NCBI RefSeq assembly: GCF_038397785.1
Contig: NZ_CP151642.1
Location: forward strand, 620,001-684,000
Length of the DNA: 64,000 nucleotides
DNA from: Salinibacterium sp. TMP30
Lineage (GTDB): Bacteria > Actinomycetota > Actinomycetes > Actinomycetales > Microbacteriaceae
Direction: 5' to 3'
Shown here one piece after another: positions 29,847 through 37,961 of the stretch. The notes beneath the pieces are model-generated. The model saw only the letters and a list, made by a program, of their open reading frames with translations. It was not told the DNA's origin and did no database searches. The position numbers and the translations under genes are program-made. Numbering within the stretch: the first letter of the stretch is position 1; every line of letters starts with the position of its first letter.

Positions 29847-30673
29847 ACACCCTGCTCGGCCCCGCGGAGATTCGCGATCTTGCTGATCTGCTCGGCATCC
29901 AGCCCACCAAGAAGCTGGGTCAAAACTTTGTTATCGACCCCAATACGGTGCGTCGCATTGTGAAGGCCGCGCATGTCGTTTCTGGCGAAACGGTGGTCGA
30001 GGTCGGCCCCGGGCTGGGATCATTAACGCTCGGGTTGCTCGAGACCGGGGCATCCGTTGTCGCCGTCGAAATCGATAAGCGCCTCGCCGCCCAATTGCCG
30101 ATCACGGTCAACCAGCTGCAACCGGATGCTCAGCTCACAGTCATCACTGCTGACGCGCTGCGCGTCACCGAGCTGCCCAACGAACCTCGCGTGTTTGTCG
30201 CTAACCTTCCCTACAACGTGTCGGTTCCGGTGCTCCTGCATTTCTTGGAGCACTTCGACTCGCTCGACCGTGGTCTCGTTATGGTGCAAGCCGAAGTGGG
30301 CAATCGTGTCGCCGCCGGCCCAGGCAGCAAGGTCTATGGTTCACCGAGCATCAAAGCGGCCTGGTACGGCGAGTTCTCAACGGCGGGCCTGGTAAGCCGC
30401 CAAGTGTTCTGGCCAGTGCCCAATGTCGATTCGGTGCTCGTGCGCTTCGAGCGTCGTGAACAACCCGGAACCGTCGAGGAACGCACCGCCACTTTTGCTC
30501 TTGTGGATGCCGCGTTCCAGCAGCGTCGCAAAATGTTGCGCCAGTCACTCTCGAGTCTCTTAGGCAGCTCAACGGCCGCATCCGATCGGCTTATTGCGGC
30601 CGGTGTCGCACCCACAGCTCGTGGCGAGGAGCTCACGGTGCACGATTTCCTTGCGATTGTGCGCGCCGCCTGA
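29843..30673 (+). CDS. rsmA: 16S rRNA (adenine1518-N6/adenine1519-N6)-dimethyltransferase
   Basis: A 276-residue KsgA-type methyltransferase that dimethylates the two adenines near the 3' end of 16S rRNA. SAM-binding VVEVGPGLGSLTLGLLE (near residue 52), the catalytic NLPYNV motif (near residue 120) and the C-terminal helical domain with RRKMLRQSL are all present. It starts by ATGA overlap with tatD. A promoter for the next transcription unit lies in its last codons. Confidence 0.93.
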   Translation: MNTLLGPAEIRDLADLLGIQPTKKLGQNFVIDPNTVRRIVKAAHVVSGETVVEVGPGLGSLTLGLLETGASVVAVEIDKRLAAQLPITVNQLQPDAQLTVITADALRVTELPNEPRVFVANLPYNVSVPVLLHFLEHFDSLDRGLVMVQAEVGNRVAAGPGSKVYGSPSIKAAWYGEFSTAGLVSRQVFWPVPNVDSVLVRFERREQPGTVEERTATFALVDAAFQQRRKMLRQSLSSLLGSSTAASDRLIAAGVAPTARGEELTVHDFLAIVRAA

Positions 30674-30680
30674 CTAGAAT
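30651..30680 (+). promoter_or_regulatory. Promoter at the end of rsmA for the leader-peptide/RIO unit
   Basis: TTGCGA (30651-30656) and TAGAAT (30675-30680) with an 18-nt spacer. Transcription would begin near 30687, giving an untranslated stretch of about 70 nt that can form the perfect hairpin CAGTGC (30691-30696) / GCACTG (30704-30709), with a third segment AGTGC (30713-30717) able to compete for pairing. Confidence 0.5.
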
Positions 30681-30756
30681 CCTGTCACCGCAGTGCGTTC
30701 AAAGCACTGTGTAGTGCTCGCGAGCGGGGCTTTGGGCCCGAGAGGAGGGAAGTGTG

Positions 30757-30813
30757 ATGACTGTCTTTGTCGTGTCGTCTGTCGATCCCTCACTCATCGA
30801 GGTCACCGCCTAA
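30757..30813 (+). CDS. 18-residue leader peptide with Erm-leader-like arrest segment
   Basis: ATG 30757 follows AGGAGG (30743-30748) at 8 nt, the strongest ribosome binding site seen in this stretch, and the ORF ends at TAA 30811-30813. The peptide is MTVFVVSSVDPSLIEVTA. Residues 3-9 (VFVVSSV) resemble the macrolide-dependent arrest region of ErmC leader (IFVISTV, from memory) and the IAVV class. Codons 15-17 form one arm of a hairpin with RNA just before the next gene's ribosome binding site. It is too short for routine gene finding. A translated leader is well supported by its signals; the drug-sensing role is inference. Confidence 0.6.
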   Translation: MTVFVVSSVDPSLIEVTA

Positions 30814-30866
30814 GTTCTGTTGTGGTGACCTCCGTTTTGGAGACTCATCTATGTCACTTAGTGACC
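30799..30866 (+). promoter_or_regulatory. Putative translational attenuator with mutually exclusive hairpins
   Basis: GAGGTCACC (30799-30807, inside the leader peptide) pairs perfectly with GGTGACCTC (30824-30832). The same downstream segment can instead pair with the next gene: CTCC (30830-30833) with its ribosome binding site GGAG (30839-30842), and GTGAC (30825-30829) with GTCAC (30853-30857) beside its start codon. A ribosome halted early in the leader would leave the first helix free to form and the RIO-like start open; one reading to the stop would block it and favour the closed fold. A further GTCAC/GTGAC pair sits at 30853-30865. Confidence 0.5.
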
Positions 30867-31363
30867 AAGCATCATCATTTTCAGCCGCACCACCACTGTC
30901 CACTGCGCTGTCGGCAGGGCTGTGGGCGTCGGCCGAATTCACTGCGCTCAGTGAGCTCTATGAGCTGGGGGCACCGGTGCCCTATCCGGTGCAAGTGGAT
31001 GGCACCGAGGTTCTGATGGAGTTCATCGGAGCTGGTCGGGTAGCTGCGCCTCGATTGGCAGCATTGCGGTCGAGCCCGACCGAACTCAGAGAACTTTGGG
31101 ATCAGGTAGTCGAACTCATGCGCATCTTTGCGCGTGCAGGCTTCACCCACGGTGACCTGTCGCCATACAACCTGCTGGTGCACGATGGTCGGGTTGTGGT
31201 GATTGATGTGCCACAGATTGTCGACATTGTGAGCAACCCGAGTGGTGTTGAGCTTGTCGAACGTGACTGTCGAAACGTGTGCTCTTGGTTTCTGAGGCAC
31301 GGTGTCGAGTGCGATCCTCACGAACTTGCTGGAGAGTTGATCGCCGAAGCGTTCGGAAGCTAA
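30851..31363 (+). CDS. RIO-like kinase fragment lacking the N-terminal lobe
   Basis: 170 residues from ATG 30851 (GGAG 8 nt upstream). From about residue 21 the sequence follows RIO1-type kinases: AGLWASAEFTALSEL, VPYPVQVDGTEVLMEFIG, the catalytic loop FTHGDLSPYNLLV (near residues 102-114), metal-binding Asp in VVIDVPQIVD, and RDCRNVCSWFLRHG. The ATP-binding N-lobe of RIO kinases (glycine-poor P-loop, conserved Lys; roughly 90-100 residues) is absent and replaced by 20 Ser/Ala-rich residues. It may be a pseudokinase, a truncated relic or a partner-dependent enzyme. It is preceded by its own promoter, leader peptide and alternative RNA folds. Confidence 0.65.
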   Translation: MSLSDQASSFSAAPPLSTALSAGLWASAEFTALSELYELGAPVPYPVQVDGTEVLMEFIGAGRVAAPRLAALRSSPTELRELWDQVVELMRIFARAGFTHGDLSPYNLLVHDGRVVVIDVPQIVDIVSNPSGVELVERDCRNVCSWFLRHGVECDPHELAGELIAEAFGS

Positions 31364-31416
31364 CAATCGCCCCCGGAGTGCTTTGTGCGCGACGCCTCCG
31401 GGGGTAGGTTGGCTTC

Positions 31417-31647
31417 ATGTCGGCCAATAGCAACACCAGCATCCCCAGTGACCATGACGTGCTTGAGGGCACAGGACGGCATCCGGATGAATGGTTTGCC
31501 TTCTTGGATATTGCTGGCGCGTCGAAGTGGCAGCACCCGCAAATTGTGGGCTGGTTTGCCACTAACGCCGATCATTTGAGCGCGGAGTGGGCGGAGTCTA
31601 TTTCTGCCCGCTACGCTGCCGCGCGGGGGTTGCCTGCTCCCGAATAG
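31417..31647 (+). CDS. DUF4287-like small protein
   Basis: 76 residues. The core GTGRHPDEWFAFLDIAGASK, followed by HPQIVGWFA and AEWAESISARYAAARGL, matches the DUF4287 pattern (TGR-x-W/P-x-EWF-x-LLD-x-AGA ... W-x-Q-x-V-x-x-Y-x-x-ARG). These small soluble proteins occur alone or next to SRPBCC/AHSA1-type domains; function unknown to me. It sits between the RIO-like gene and ispE, same strand. Confidence 0.7.
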   Translation: MSANSNTSIPSDHDVLEGTGRHPDEWFAFLDIAGASKWQHPQIVGWFATNADHLSAEWAESISARYAAARGLPAPE

Positions 31648-31732
31648 CAACCCAGTGCTGAGTCAGGCCTGTACGAGAGGTATCAACAGGGAGGCGAACA
31701 GACAGATCCGCTTCACACGGTAAGTTTGGTGC

Positions 31733-32671
31733 ATGACTACCGTCTCGGCAGCCTCCACAATGGTTCACGCTCGTGCCCCTGGCAAGATAAATGTTTTCCT
31801 CAAGGTGGGTTCGCTGCTCGATGACGGCTACCACGATGTAGCAATTGCCTATCAGGCAGTGTCATTGTATGAAGACGTGCGTGCGCATCGCGCCGACGAC
31901 TTCTCGGTCTCAGTTTCAGGAACGGTCAACCTCTCTCGCGTTCCCACAGATGGCTCAAATATCGCCATCAAAGCGGCTCGACTGCTCGCGCGACGCACCG
32001 GCTACCGCGGCGGCGTTCGCCTCGAAATCGAAAAGCGCGTTCCCGTAACCGGTGGCATGGGTGGGGGGTCTGCGGATGCCGCAGCAACCCTTCTTGCCTG
32101 CGATGCGCTGTGGGGCACCAACATCTCTCGCGAAGAAATGCATGGCCTTGCTGCGGAGCTTGGCGCTGACGTGCCGTTCGCACTCACCGGCGGAACCGCG
32201 ATTGGAACGGGTCGTGGCGACCAGCTCAGCCCCGCTCTCGCCAAGGGACTGTACCAGTGGGTTTTGGCGCTCTCCGACTCCGGGCTCTCAACCCCGGAGG
32301 TCTACAACGAGCTCGACCTCCACCGCCAACGGCACTCTCAAGACATTTTTCCTGCCGAGGCTGCACCCACCGTCGAAACGGATGTTTTGCAGGCGTTGCG
32401 GGCGGGAGATCCGCATATGCTCGCCGAGAGCCTCCACAATGACCTTCAGGCTCCTGCCCTTCATATGGCTCCATCACTTGCCGCTGTTATTGAACTTGGC
32501 GAGAAAAATGGGGCGCTCGCAGGCATTGTGTCGGGCTCTGGACCGACCGTTGCATTCCTCACGGCCGATCTCGATTCGGCCCTCGAGCTGCAAATCGCGT
32601 TGAGCGCAGCGCAGATGACGGTGGTGCGGGCTACCGGCCCCGTGCATGGAGCGCGAATCATCACCGACTAA
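31733..32671 (+). CDS. ispE: 4-diphosphocytidyl-2-C-methyl-D-erythritol kinase
   Basis: GHMP kinase of the MEP isoprenoid pathway, phosphorylating CDP-ME. 312 residues with the N-terminal [12 protein letters not shown] substrate motif, the GHMP ATP-binding motif [18 protein letters not shown] (near residues 104-121) and C-terminal GSGPTVAFL. Its downstream neighbour is an ABC-F ATPase, a common arrangement in these bacteria. Confidence 0.93.
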   Translation: MTTVSAASTMVHARAPGKINVFLKVGSLLDDGYHDVAIAYQAVSLYEDVRAHRADDFSVSVSGTVNLSRVPTDGSNIAIKAARLLARRTGYRGGVRLEIEKRVPVTGGMGGGSADAAATLLACDALWGTNISREEMHGLAAELGADVPFALTGGTAIGTGRGDQLSPALAKGLYQWVLALSDSGLSTPEVYNELDLHRQRHSQDIFPAEAAPTVETDVLQALRAGDPHMLAESLHNDLQAPALHMAPSLAAVIELGEKNGALAGIVSGSGPTVAFLTADLDSALELQIALSAAQMTVVRATGPVHGARIITD

Positions 32672-32690
32672 CCCGGCTAGGCTTGCCCGA

Positions 32691-34526
32691 ATGGCACACC
32701 TTCTTGGCGCTGAAGCACTTCACCTTGAATTTCCGACCCGCGTAATCTTCGACAAGGTCACTATTGGTCTCGACGAGGGCGATCGTATTGGCATTGTCGG
32801 GCGCAACGGTGACGGCAAAACCACTCTCATGCGCATGCTCTCGGGCAGGCTCGACCCCGACGATGGGCGAGTCACTCGACGCAGTGGCGTAACCCTGGGA
32901 ATGCTCGACCAGGCCGATGAGCTCGATGGCACCAGAACGGTACACGAGACCGTCATTGGCGACATCGATGAGCATGTGTGGGCAGGCGACCCCAAGGTTC
33001 GCGACGTTATTGCGGGTCTCGCCGCTGACATCCCGTGGGAGGCCAAAGTTGGCGACCTTTCCGGTGGTCAGCGTCGCCGGGTTGCTCTCGCTGCTCTCTT
33101 GATTGGTGACTGGGATGTCATCTTCTTGGATGAGCCCACTAACCACCTCGACGTTGAGGGCATCTCGTGGCTTGCCGGTCATCTCAAGCGTCGCTGGGCC
33201 ACCAACTCGGGCGGGTTGCTGGTTGTCACTCACGACCGGTGGTTCTTAGACGAGATTTGCACCGCAACGTGGGAGGTGCACGACCGCCTCATCGAGCCTT
33301 TCGAGGGTGGTTACGCTGCCTACATTTTGCAGCGGGTTGAGCGCGACCGTATGGCGGCCGCCTCGGAGTCGAAGCGTCAAAACTTGATGCGCAAAGAGTT
33401 GGCGTGGTTGCGTCGCGGTGCTCCCGCTCGCTCCACGAAACCAAAGTTCCGCATTGATGCGGCGAACGAACTAATTGAGAACGAGCCCCCCGCCCGCGAC
33501 AGTGTTTCGCTGTCGTCGATGGCGATGCAGCGGCTCGGCAAAGATGTTGTTGACCTCGAGGGCGTCACCGTCACGTATCCGGTGATTGACCCGGCATCCG
33601 GTATCGCGGGCGAGAAGACGGTGCTTAACGATGTAACGTGGCGCATTGCTCCGGGTGAGCGCACGGGCATCCTCGGTGTTAATGGTGCCGGAAAGTCGAC
33701 GCTGTTGTCGCTTGTTGCCGGAAGCCTCAAGCCGACGAGCGGTCGCGTGAAACGCGGAAAGACCATCAAGGTTGCGACCCTCACGCAGCAGCTTGCTGAA
33801 CTTGAAGACATTTGGAACGAACGCGTCAGCACGGTGATCGGCCGCCACAAGAGCAGCTATGTCACCGGTGGCAAGGAGATGACGCCGACCCAGATGTTGG
33901 AGCGCGTTGGCTTCACAAGTGCACAGCTATCGACTCCGGTGAAAGACCTCTCCGGTGGGCAGAAGCGTCGGCTGCAGTTGTTGCTCATTCTGCTGTCTGA
34001 GCCCAACGTTCTGATTTTGGATGAGCCCACTAACGACCTCGACACCGACATGCTTGCGGCAATCGAGGATCTGCTCGACACGTTCCCTGGCACACTGCTT
34101 GTGGTGAGCCACGATAGGTACCTCATCGAGCGTGTCACTGATCAGCAGTACGCGGTGATGGATGGCGGCTTCCGTCACCTTCCGCGCGGTGTTGACCAGT
34201 ACCTCGAGTTGCGTGTGCAGCAGCAGAAAGCGTCTTCGGGCGCGAGCGGTGCTGCCGCCGGTGCTCCGGATGCCACGGCCGCGAAAAAGCCGTCGTCGTC
34301 GCTGAGCGGGGCCGAGCTTCGCACTTCGCAAAAGGAGCACGCTGCTGCCGGTCGCAAGATCGCGAAGCTACAAGGCCAAATCGCAGAGTTGCATCAGCGG
34401 ATGGCCGCCCACGACCAGGCAGACTTCGCGGGCCTTGGCGCTCTCGTTGGCGAACAGCAGGCTCTCCAGGAGGCACTCGACACCGTCGAGACCCGCTGGC
34501 TCGAGCTCGACGAACTGCTCGCGTAG
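32691..34526 (+). CDS. ABC-F family ATPase
   Basis: A 611-residue soluble protein with two ABC domains and no membrane segments. Walker A motifs GRNGDGKTT and GVNGAGKST, signature motifs LSGGQRRRV and LSGGQKRRL, Walker B LDEPTNHLD and LDEPTNDLD, joined by the ABC-F linker (SKRQNLMRKELAWLRRGAPARS) and ending in a helical C-terminal extension after an Ala/Ser linker. ABC-F proteins act on ribosomes (translation factors) or protect them from antibiotics; the C-terminal extension and position suggest a Uup-like housekeeping type. Start ATG 32691 rather than the in-frame 32646, which lies inside ispE. Confidence 0.88.
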   Translation: MAHLLGAEALHLEFPTRVIFDKVTIGLDEGDRIGIVGRNGDGKTTLMRMLSGRLDPDDGRVTRRSGVTLGMLDQADELDGTRTVHETVIGDIDEHVWAGDPKVRDVIAGLAADIPWEAKVGDLSGGQRRRVALAALLIGDWDVIFLDEPTNHLDVEGISWLAGHLKRRWATNSGGLLVVTHDRWFLDEICTATWEVHDRLIEPFEGGYAAYILQRVERDRMAAASESKRQNLMRKELAWLRRGAPARSTKPKFRIDAANELIENEPPARDSVSLSSMAMQRLGKDVVDLEGVTVTYPVIDPASGIAGEKTVLNDVTWRIAPGERTGILGVNGAGKSTLLSLVAGSLKPTSGRVKRGKTIKVATLTQQLAELEDIWNERVSTVIGRHKSSYVTGGKEMTPTQMLERVGFTSAQLSTPVKDLSGGQKRRLQLLLILLSEPNVLILDEPTNDLDTDMLAAIEDLLDTFPGTLLVVSHDRYLIERVTDQQYAVMDGGFRHLPRGVDQYLELRVQQQKASSGASGAAAGAPDATAAKKPSSSLSGAELRTSQKEHAAAGRKIAKLQGQIAELHQRMAAHDQADFAGLGALVGEQQALQEALDTVETRWLELDELLA

Positions 34527-34606
34527 CCACGCTAGCGGTCTCGCGGCTTCGTGGCCTGCAGCTCTGAGAGCTCAAATATTGAGCCGGATAGTTCGCTTTA
34601 CGAGCC

Positions 34607-35710
34607 CTAGCTGAGCGCGGCGACTCCCGCAGCGCGCGCAATCTCGACCGCGCCGAACGACAGGAGCGCGATGACAGCCCACGAGATGAGAGCAACAGTC
34701 AGTGCGCGACCACCGGTGCGGATGAGGGTGCCAATGCTGATGGCAGCGCCGAGCCCGAAGAGGGCCATACCGAGCACGAGTTCCTGGCCGTAGGCGGCGA
34801 CCTCGAGAAAACCGTCGGGCAGGGGCACGAAAGTGCGCACGAGCACCGCGGCGAGGAAGCCGACAACGAAGAGTGGGAGGATCGCGGGGCGCTTCACGGG
34901 CGTGAGGTCCCGAGTGGTGTCGCGCGTCGCATGTGAGTCATCCGAAGAATCCGAGGCAGCGACCGCGGCCGCAGCTTCACGGTCGCGACGAGCAACAACA
35001 ATCCCGGCGAGAGCAACCATCGGGGCGAGCATCGCCACCCGGGTCAGCTTCACTACAACAGCAACGGCGAGGGCGGTTGCCCCCGCGATTTGGGCCGTGG
35101 CTACGACCTGGCCGACATCGTGAACACTCGCACCCACCCACATCCCGAACTCGGCAGTATCAAGACCGAGCAGTGGGCGCAGTGCGGGCAGTAAGGCGAT
35201 GGCCAAGGTTCCGCACAGGGTGACGAGGGCGATCGGCGTCGCAGTGTCAGAGTCTTTTGCGCGCGTCATGCCCGCCATTGCGCCAATTGCTGAGGCACCA
35301 CAGATCGAGAACCCGGCAGCAAGCAGCATCGGTTGTTGACCGGGGAGGCGCATCATCCGGCCGAGCCCCCAGGTGAAGAAAAACGTGATCACTACGATCG
35401 CCACAATCATGCCGAGCACCAGCCAGCCCAGCTCCGCGATAGTCACCAAGCTGAGCTTGAAGCCCAACAGCACAACACCGATACGCAGAAAACGGCGGGC
35501 AGCAATTGCCAACCCCGGTTTCACAGTTGTGCGCACCGAATCACGCCACGGAAGTGCTGTGAAGAGGATGCCCAACACCACACACGCCGTCAGCGTGGGA
35601 ATAGCGGGAACCACAAAGCTAATCAGCAGAGCAAGGCCAAAGGCACCAAGCGCGAGGGTCAGGCCTGCAGAGTTGCGTCGCAGGGCAGCGCTGGTGGCTG
35701 CCCTATTCAC
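34607..35710 (-). CDS. YeiH/UPF0324-type membrane transporter (putative sulfate exporter family)
   Basis: A 367-residue membrane protein with 10 or so helices. Conserved UPF0324 stretches are seen: RRFLRIGVVLLGFKLSL, FSICGASAIGAMAGM and WVGASVHDVGQVVA. Family members are annotated as putative sulfate exporters on limited evidence. A charged loop of about 40 residues (RRDREAAAAVAASDSSDDSHATRD) near residues 235-275 is cytoplasmic. Its start overlaps the end of an upstream MarR gene by 8 bp, implying co-transcription and control by that regulator. Confidence 0.8.
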   Translation of the reverse strand: MNRAATSAALRRNSAGLTLALGAFGLALLISFVVPAIPTLTACVVLGILFTALPWRDSVRTTVKPGLAIAARRFLRIGVVLLGFKLSLVTIAELGWLVLGMIVAIVVITFFFTWGLGRMMRLPGQQPMLLAAGFSICGASAIGAMAGMTRAKDSDTATPIALVTLCGTLAIALLPALRPLLGLDTAEFGMWVGASVHDVGQVVATAQIAGATALAVAVVVKLTRVAMLAPMVALAGIVVARRDREAAAAVAASDSSDDSHATRDTTRDLTPVKRPAILPLFVVGFLAAVLVRTFVPLPDGFLEVAAYGQELVLGMALFGLGAAISIGTLIRTGGRALTVALISWAVIALLSFGAVEIARAAGVAALS

Positions 35711-36194
35711 CGTCGAGACTCAGTTTTCTGAGCAGTGAGCTCAGTCGTTCCTGTTCGCCGGCAGACATGCGCGAAAGCAGCGCTGTCTCGTCGTGCACGA
35801 GCGACGTAATCGCCCCATCGACGCGCTCGCGACCCGTCGCCGTCATCGCCACAATGACACCGCGGCCGTCATTCGGGTCGGTGCGACGCTCCACCAGATG
35901 GCGAGACACCATCCGGTCAATCCGGTTCGTCATGGTGCCGCTCGACACCATCGTCTGCTGAACAAGAGCGGTGGGGCTCAGTTGGTAGGGGGAACCTGTT
36001 TTGCGCAGGGCAGACAGAACATCGAATTCCCACGGTTCAAGTCCAGAAACGGCGAAAGCCACCTTGCGGGCGCGCTCCAAGTGCTTTGCCAGTCGGCCAA
36101 CCCGGCTCAGAACATGCAACGGGGCAAAGTCGAGATCGGGACGCTCTCGCGACCACGCTTCGACAATTCGGTCGACTTCGTCGCGTTGGGGCAT
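35703..36194 (-). CDS. MarR family transcriptional regulator
   Basis: 163 residues with a MarR winged helix: PWEFDVLSALRKTGSPYQLSPTALVQ (helix-turn-helix) followed by the wing MVSSGTMTNRIDRMVSRHLVERRTDPNDGRGVIVAMT. Upstream and co-transcribed with the YeiH-type transporter. Ligand not predictable. Confidence 0.87.
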   Translation of the reverse strand: MPQRDEVDRIVEAWSRERPDLDFAPLHVLSRVGRLAKHLERARKVAFAVSGLEPWEFDVLSALRKTGSPYQLSPTALVQQTMVSSGTMTNRIDRMVSRHLVERRTDPNDGRGVIVAMTATGRERVDGAITSLVHDETALLSRMSAGEQERLSSLLRKLSLDGE

Positions 36195-36342
36195 CCGGTT
36201 ATTATCTCAGTTTCGACACCCCGATGTGTGCGGCCAACCCGACTGACAGGGCCGGTAACAGTGTGTGAAGGCTCCGAATCGGGCAAGTTGGACGACACAG
36301 CCTTAATGATCTGGCAGAATTGATGAGTGCCTTCGGGCGCGG

Positions 36343-36414
36343 TCCGCTTTGGTGTAATGGCAGCACGGCAGCCTTTGGAGCTGTCCAGTCTAGGTTCGAA
36401 TCCTAGAGGCGGAG
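36343..36414 (+). tRNA. tRNA-Gln (anticodon TTG)
   Basis: 72-nt cloverleaf: acceptor TCCGCTT / AGGCGGA (one G-T), anticodon loop CTTTGGA giving anticodon TTG, T-arm CTAGG-TTCGAAT-CCTAG, discriminator G at 36414. The 3' CCA is not encoded. Lies just upstream of glmU, a conserved actinobacterial position. Confidence 0.95.
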
Positions 36415-36484
36415 CTTTTGCTCACCTTCAGCCCACTTCTGCGTCGACGTTTTGGGCCGCGCTCATTCAGGGCACAATGGCTTT

Positions 36485-37921
36485 ATGACCGAACACAAAC
36501 TCGCCGTCATTGTTCTCGCCGCTGGCCAAGGCACCCGCATGAAGTCTGCCAAGCCCAAAGTTTTGCACCGCCTCGCCGGTCGCGAACTTATCGGGCACGT
36601 GGTGGCCGCTGCGCGCGAACTGAACCCTGACCACGTGATCGCTGTTGTGCGACACCAGCGCGACGAAGTTGTTGAGACGTTGTCTGAGCTCATGCCCGAC
36701 ATCCTCATCGTTGATCAAGATGACGTTCCCGGCACCGGTCGTGCCGTAGAAGTTGCCGTTGATGCGCTGCCCGCCGACTTTGAGGGGGATGTCGTGGTCG
36801 TCAGCGGTGACGTGCCGCTACTTGACTCTGCAACTCTTGCGTTGCTCCTCGCTCAGCACCGCGCGCAGTCCGCCGCCGCCACCGTGCTCTCAGCGATCCT
36901 CGATGACGCCACCGGCTATGGCCGCGTCGTGCGCGGTGCCGATGGTGGCCTCGACCGCATTGTCGAACAGAAAGATGCCACTGCCGACGAGATCGCGATC
37001 ACCGAGATCAACTCGGGCACTTACGTTTTTCAGGTTGGCCCGCTACGCGAACAACTTGTGCGCATCACGACCGACAACGCCCAGGCCGAGAAATATATCA
37101 CCGACGTTGTTGGTCTGCTTCGTGGGGTTGGAGCTATTGTTTCCGCCATGCCCGTCACCGACGGATGGATGGTCGCCGGCGTCAACGACCGCGTACAACT
37201 GGCAGAAGCTGCCCGCCGCATGAACGAACTTATCGTGCAGAAATGGCAACGTGCTGGCGTCACCATCGAAGACCCGGTAACAACCTGGATCGACGCCGAC
37301 GTGACCCTCAACCCCGACGTAGAAATTCTGCCCGGCACCCAACTCAAGGGAGCAACGCTCGTGCAGTCCGGCGCCATCATCGGGCCAGACACCACCCTCG
37401 TTGACTGTGAAGTTGGCGAGAATGCTGTTGTCAAACGCACCGACGCCACGCTCAGTGTGATCGGTGCTGGGGCATCCGTCGGGCCGTTCGCTTACCTTCG
37501 CCCGAACACCAAACTCGGCGTTGGTGGCAAGATCGGCACTTTCGTGGAGACCAAAAACTCCACCATTGGTGAGGGCAGCAAGGTGCCACACCTGAGTTAC
37601 ATCGGTGACACCGAGGTGGGGGAGCAATCCAACATCGGTGCCGGAACTATCACCGCAAACTACGACGGGGTGAACAAAAGCCGAACGGTAGTTGGCTCCC
37701 ACGTGAGAAGTGGGTCGCACAACGTCTTCGTCGCTCCGGTTAGGATTGCTGACGGAGCGTACACCGGCGCCGGTTCGGTCATCCGAAAGGATGTTCCGGC
37801 AGGGTCATTGGGCATCACTGTCGCTCCACAGCGCAACATCAGTGGCTGGGTTGAAACCAATCGAGCGGGAACTGCAGCGGCTCAGGCAGCCAAAGCAGCC
37901 AGCGACGATTCTGACGCCTAA
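36485..37921 (+). CDS. glmU: Bifunctional UDP-GlcNAc pyrophosphorylase / glucosamine-1-phosphate acetyltransferase
   Basis: A 478-residue cytoplasmic enzyme supplying UDP-GlcNAc for peptidoglycan and other glycans. N-terminal nucleotidyltransferase domain with LAAGQGTRMKS (residues 12-22) and C-terminal left-handed beta-helix acetyltransferase with RPNTKLGVGGKIGTFVE and the catalytic loop NYDGVNKSRT. Start ATG 36485 (MTEHKLAVIV); an earlier in-frame start at 36452 is less likely. Followed by prs. Confidence 0.94.
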   Translation: MTEHKLAVIVLAAGQGTRMKSAKPKVLHRLAGRELIGHVVAAARELNPDHVIAVVRHQRDEVVETLSELMPDILIVDQDDVPGTGRAVEVAVDALPADFEGDVVVVSGDVPLLDSATLALLLAQHRAQSAAATVLSAILDDATGYGRVVRGADGGLDRIVEQKDATADEIAITEINSGTYVFQVGPLREQLVRITTDNAQAEKYITDVVGLLRGVGAIVSAMPVTDGWMVAGVNDRVQLAEAARRMNELIVQKWQRAGVTIEDPVTTWIDADVTLNPDVEILPGTQLKGATLVQSGAIIGPDTTLVDCEVGENAVVKRTDATLSVIGAGASVGPFAYLRPNTKLGVGGKIGTFVETKNSTIGEGSKVPHLSYIGDTEVGEQSNIGAGTITANYDGVNKSRTVVGSHVRSGSHNVFVAPVRIADGAYTGAGSVIRKDVPAGSLGITVAPQRNISGWVETNRAGTAAAQAAKAASDDSDA

Positions 37922-37961
37922 CCGACGAACGCCGTAACCGCGGCAGAGAGCGAGTCCCCAC

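Noticed and set aside
34556-34606. AGCTCTGAGAGCT palindrome between the ABC-F and YeiH-type genes as a bidirectional terminator
   Set aside because: Short stem with no T-run on either strand; not convincing.
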